In this document: positions 61,701 to 64,000 of the stretch, in pieces | Layout: each line of letters opens with the position of its first letter | Position numbering within the stretch: the first letter of the stretch is position 1 | Assembly: GCF_002102175.1 (NCBI RefSeq) | Contig: NZ_LQOX01000082.1 | Coordinates: 18,726-82,725 of the forward strand | Source of the DNA: Mycobacterium gastri | GTDB taxonomy: Bacteria; Actinomycetota; Actinomycetes; Mycobacteriales; Mycobacteriaceae | Direction: 5' to 3' | Length of the DNA: 64,000 bases | Notes under the pieces: model-generated | Database searches by the model: none | What the model was told of the DNA's origin: nothing | The model's input: only the letters and a program-made list of their open reading frames with translations | Translations under genes and position numbers: made by a program

Positions 61701-63953
61701 TACCGGATATTGCGGCCACCGCTGTCCGGCACCGACGAAGAAGAGCTCGAGGCCATCCTGCGTACCACCGACGCGCAGGAACCCGCCTTACGCATACTGC
61801 ACCTCGCGGCCCTCGAAAGCGACGCCGCAATGTCGACGCGATCGCTCGAGCGGATACAGCAGCGAACCCTGTGGAGCGCACAGCGGATCATGCGGGCCGC
61901 AGTCGCCGCGGGACTCAAGGCGCCTATCTGGATGGTAACCGTTGGCGCACAACGTGTTACGGCGCAGGATGTGGTATCGCCCGCGCAGTCGTGCCTGTGG
62001 GGCTTCGGCCGCACCGTGTCCTTTGAGCTGCCCGAACTTTGGGGTGGGCTGGCCGACCTCTCCAGGGGAGACGCCGACGAGTGGCTGGGTTTGATATGGC
62101 AGCTGGTGGCGGGGCCGGCGGGCGAAGACCAGATCGCGGTCCGGGAAGACGCCGTCTATTGCGCTCGGCTGTTTCGGCGAGGAGAGCGGGACAGCGGGCA
62201 GCTCGAAGTACGCGGTGGGGCAACCTATCTGCTGACCGGAGGACTGGGTTCGGTTGGCCTGAACATCATGGAGTACCTGGCCGCCCGCGGCGCGCGGCAC
62301 TTCGCCCTGATCGGGCGTCGGGCGCCGAATGCTGCCGCGCGGCAGCGCATCGACGGGGTGCGCGAAGAGTACGGCTGCCAGGTTCGGGTGCTCGCGGCGA
62401 ACGTTGCGGAGCCCGACGACGTTGCGCGTGTCTTGTCCACCGTTGATGCCGGCATGCCCCCGTTGGCGGGCATCGTGCACGCCGCGGGTGAGTGGGCGTC
62501 CGCCTCGCTGTCCACGATGAATGAGGCCGACGTAGACCGTGCGTTCGCGGGAAAGGTCTGGGGTGGATGGCATTTGAGCCAAGCCGCGGCAGACATGCAG
62601 TTGGACTTCGTCCTTCTCACCTCATCGCTCGCGGCGGTGTGGGGGAGCAGGGGCCAGATCGTCTACGCGACGGCAAACGCGTTCCTCGACGGGTTGGCCT
62701 GGTGGTTGCGCGCCCGCGGGGTGCCCGCCACCTGCGTCAACTTCGGCCTCTGGTCGGAAGGAATGGGTGACCGGGGATCCCGAGAGACATTGGAGGTGCT
62801 TGGGGTCCGGACTATGTCGGCTGCCGAGGCGCTGGAGGGGGTGGCCGAGCTCATCGCCGCGTCAGTACCGCACGGCATGCTGGCCCGGATCGACTGGCCA
62901 CGCTTCCTGCCGTTCCTACAGCTGCAACGTAAGCGGCCCATGCTGGCGCAAATCGAACGTGGAATACCCGAAACCGCTCGGCCATCGACGTCCTCCGGGA
63001 CCACACCGTTGATCGACGAGCTTAAGGCCGCACCCGTGCGGCAACGCAAGGCGCTCGTCCTGGAGTACCTACGCAACAGCGTTGCGGAGGTGACGCGGAT
63101 CGCTGCGTCGGAGATACGCTACGACAAAGGGTTTTACGACCTCGGCATGGACTCGCTGATGGCTGTCGAGCTACACCGCCGGCTTGAGCGGGCGGTGGGC
63201 AGACAACTGCCGGTGACCCTCGCAATGGACCATCCGCGGCTGACCGACGCCGCTGAGTATTTGCTCGCCGACGTGCTCGGCCTGAGCGCGCAGGTATCCG
63301 CCGATACCGGGGCTATGCCGAATCCGGTGACGATGGTGGAGATAGACGAGCCGATCGCGATCGTCGGTATGGCATGCCGCTTCCCGGGTGCGGGTGACCC
63401 CGAGGCATTCTGGGACGTGCTTGCCGCCGGCGCGGACATGATCCGGGAGATCTCGGGCGACCGGTTCGATATCAACGAATACTACGACCCGGATCCCGAT
63501 GCGGCGGGCAAGATGTACACCCGCTGCGGCGGGCTCCTCGACGAGATCGCGGGATTCGACGCGGAATTCTTCGGCATTTCCCCGCGCGAGGCGATGCGGA
63601 TCGACCCGCAGCAACGGCTGATGCTCGAAGCCGCGTGGGAAGGGCTGGAACGGGCCGGGTATTCGCCTGCGGAGCTGCGCGGCAGCAAGACCGGGGTGTA
63701 TGTGGGGGTAGGGGCCAACGAGTATGCGCATGTGTTGTCCACCAGCGCTTTCGAGAACATCGAAGCTCAGTTCGGCACCGGGAACGCCACCAGCGTTATC
63801 GCGGGCCGGGTTGCGTTCGCGCTCGGCCTGGAAGGCCCGGCAATATCCCTCGATACGGCCTGTAGCTCCTCGCTGGTGGCCATCCATCAGGCGTGCCAGG
63901 CGCTGCACACCGGCGACTGCGATCTAGCGGGAGTTTCCGCCCTTGATGCCTGA
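58719..63953 (+). CDS. Type I polyketide synthase KS-AT-KR-ACP-KS, truncated in the last KS
   Basis: The window shows 1744 residues. First module: KS 8-435 (Cys181, His316, His355), AT 540-810 (Ser629 in GHSVGQ; H-A-F-H, malonyl type), KR about 950-1420 (TGGLGSVGL at 1173-1181, Ser1303, Tyr1316 and Asn1320 in YATAN), ACP Ser1479 (LGMDSLMA). The KR lacks the Leu-Asp-Asp loop of B-type reductases. No DH or ER is present between AT and KR. The second module starts with a KS at 1543 (active-site Cys1715 in LDTACSSSL) but ends after GDCDLA with an unrelated tail, GVSALDA, and a stop. The KS is thus cut to about 200 residues. It is coupled to the SCP2 gene. Confidence 0.92.
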   Translation: MTDNQAAGGGFAIVGYALRFPGAVDAGEFWNVLRQGRETVSEIPRDRWDLDEYYDPDPDAPGRFVTRRAGLIEDIKGFDAPFFGISTREAIFMDPQHRLLLETAWRAVEHSGIAPMGLAGSMTGVFMGISTQDYLTLLTNAMTFEEIEAYLAIGTSPAAAAGRISYRLGLVGPAVSVDTACSSSLVAVHQACQALRFSECDLALAGGVNLLISPATMINFSRARMLSPDGRCKTFDAAADGYVRGEGCGVVVVKRLDDAIRDGDQIRAVIRGSAVNQDGASGGLTVPNGIAQQRVIADALRRAGVAPADVDYLEAHGTGTSLGDPIEIQAAGAAFGAGRDPTRPLLIGSVKTNIGHLEAGAGIAGLIKVILSLEHQELPKHLNFANPSPHIPWERLPVRVVAEAVPWARTDRPRVAGISSFGFTGTNAHVVVEEAPPPAKRDTATPIAGRFSVLPLSARTPGALMQVAQRYRAWLAAHPEAALADVCLTAGSGRSHFEQRAALVVNSVASASELLGALADDRPAPGLIRGGCGDPPKTAWLFPGQGSQYAGMAKGLFDAEPVFAETLTRCANVVAEVLEKPMLDVIFGTDQDILRNTSYAQPALFAVELGLARLWQSWGLEPDVVLGHSVGQYSAACVANVFSLEDGALLMAERGRLFGSLPAGGRMVAVRAAAERVESCTDEFPRVSVAAYNGANTVLSGPVEDLQRAVAGFVAEDVRCDWLDTSHAFHSVLLDPVLDEFEALLSRFEFGSPQRTLVCNRTGAAVGRNVCLDGQYWRRHARQPVDFATSVRTLSELGCALLLEVGPQPVLTAAALRAWPDPETRPQAIASVRRNGGTDHRQISEAVAALFVAGHRPGHTKYEQGSGRKIDLPTYPFQHRDYWYEKSNARAGPTEAVRSETVRLLEGGRFSELAALVGDPGGNAVAVLKNLAARHNQERIGQAIADCRYEIRWEKTARVASDLGAGKEFTWLLIADDNGIVAPLVDVLTAHGIRYRILRPPLSGTDEEELEAILRTTDAQEPALRILHLAALESDAAMSTRSLERIQQRTLWSAQRIMRAAVAAGLKAPIWMVTVGAQRVTAQDVVSPAQSCLWGFGRTVSFELPELWGGLADLSRGDADEWLGLIWQLVAGPAGEDQIAVREDAVYCARLFRRGERDSGQLEVRGGATYLLTGGLGSVGLNIMEYLAARGARHFALIGRRAPNAAARQRIDGVREEYGCQVRVLAANVAEPDDVARVLSTVDAGMPPLAGIVHAAGEWASASLSTMNEADVDRAFAGKVWGGWHLSQAAADMQLDFVLLTSSLAAVWGSRGQIVYATANAFLDGLAWWLRARGVPATCVNFGLWSEGMGDRGSRETLEVLGVRTMSAAEALEGVAELIAASVPHGMLARIDWPRFLPFLQLQRKRPMLAQIERGIPETARPSTSSGTTPLIDELKAAPVRQRKALVLEYLRNSVAEVTRIAASEIRYDKGFYDLGMDSLMAVELHRRLERAVGRQLPVTLAMDHPRLTDAAEYLLADVLGLSAQVSADTGAMPNPVTMVEIDEPIAIVGMACRFPGAGDPEAFWDVLAAGADMIREISGDRFDINEYYDPDPDAAGKMYTRCGGLLDEIAGFDAEFFGISPREAMRIDPQQRLMLEAAWEGLERAGYSPAELRGSKTGVYVGVGANEYAHVLSTSAFENIEAQFGTGNATSVIAGRVAFALGLEGPAISLDTACSSSLVAIHQACQALHTGDCDLAGVSALDA

Positions 63954-64000
63954 TCAGCGTTGTTTGTGCTGGTCAGTGGTGGTTTTTTGGGTTGGTGGGT
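63931..64000. mobile_element. Sequence junction interrupting the KS: possible end of an inserted element
   Basis: After GACTGCGATCTAGCG the KS coding sequence stops matching the other two KS genes of the operon. The remaining 70 bases (GGGAGTTTCCGCCCTTGATG and a G/T-rich run) do not resemble PKS sequence or its codon use. This may be the terminus of an insertion sequence or a rearrangement joint. The window ends before this can be tested. Confidence 0.4.

Overview
The window is GC-rich actinobacterial DNA and almost certainly comes from a (probably slow-growing, non-tuberculous) Mycobacterium. It carries a complete yrbE/mce operon, a PE_PGRS gene, an LpqH-type lipoprotein, a type VII (ESX) toxin cassette, and the gene order kdc - SRPBCC - far - SRPBCC - SRPBCC - dapC - fadA - fadB, which I recognise from the M. 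tuberculosis Rv0853c-Rv0860 region. No rRNA, tRNA or CRISPR array was recognised.

Region 1 (1-24 kb) is a lipid uptake and catabolism island. It holds an epimerase fragment, a SnoaL-like protein, a two-subunit acyl-CoA dehydrogenase, a P450-ferredoxin-SDR operon, and a divergent aldehyde dehydrogenase-CoA transferase pair. A full Mce importer (two permeases, six Mce proteins) follows, facing a convergent set of Mce-associated genes. A TetR gene with a strong palindromic operator then diverges from four membrane-protein genes that include cytochrome oxidase subunit III- and IV-like proteins but no catalytic subunit.

Region 2 (24-36.9 kb) starts with a repeat-bearing intergenic stretch and a PE_PGRS protein fused to a CBM2 module and a GH18 chitinase-like domain. 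A second P450 diverging from a TetR gene, an enoyl-CoA hydratase with an MmpS-like gene, an LpqH-like lipoprotein, an amidohydrolase-FadD pair, a second pair of Mce-associated proteins, an unknown protein and a Bfd-type ferredoxin follow. Two palindromes recur in promoters of regions 1 and 2 (consensus GAGAATRCTATTCTC, and GCTGAGCnnnTGCTTAGC). They suggest that uptake and degradation genes scattered over about 34 kb form one or two regulons.

Region 3 (36.9-46.1 kb) is the conserved kdc-fadB block, closed by a strong hairpin. Region 4 (46.3-48.8 kb) is a reverse-strand type VII polymorphic toxin cassette: a small EspC-like protein, a WXG-headed toxin with a PD-(D/E)xK nuclease tip (Tox-REase-5-like), and an Imm52-like immunity protein.

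Region 5 (49.5-64 kb) is a tightly coupled biosynthetic operon: PKS (KS-AT, frameshifted), ACP-C-A-PCP-C, a Rieske oxygenase, an SCP2 protein and a second PKS (KS-AT-KR-ACP-KS). The last KS stops abruptly about 70 bases before the window end, where the sequence changes character. The adenylation domain lacks the usual amino-group-binding Asp and the last condensation domain lacks its catalytic His, so the product cannot be predicted by simple colinearity. I do not recognise this cluster as a described pathway.
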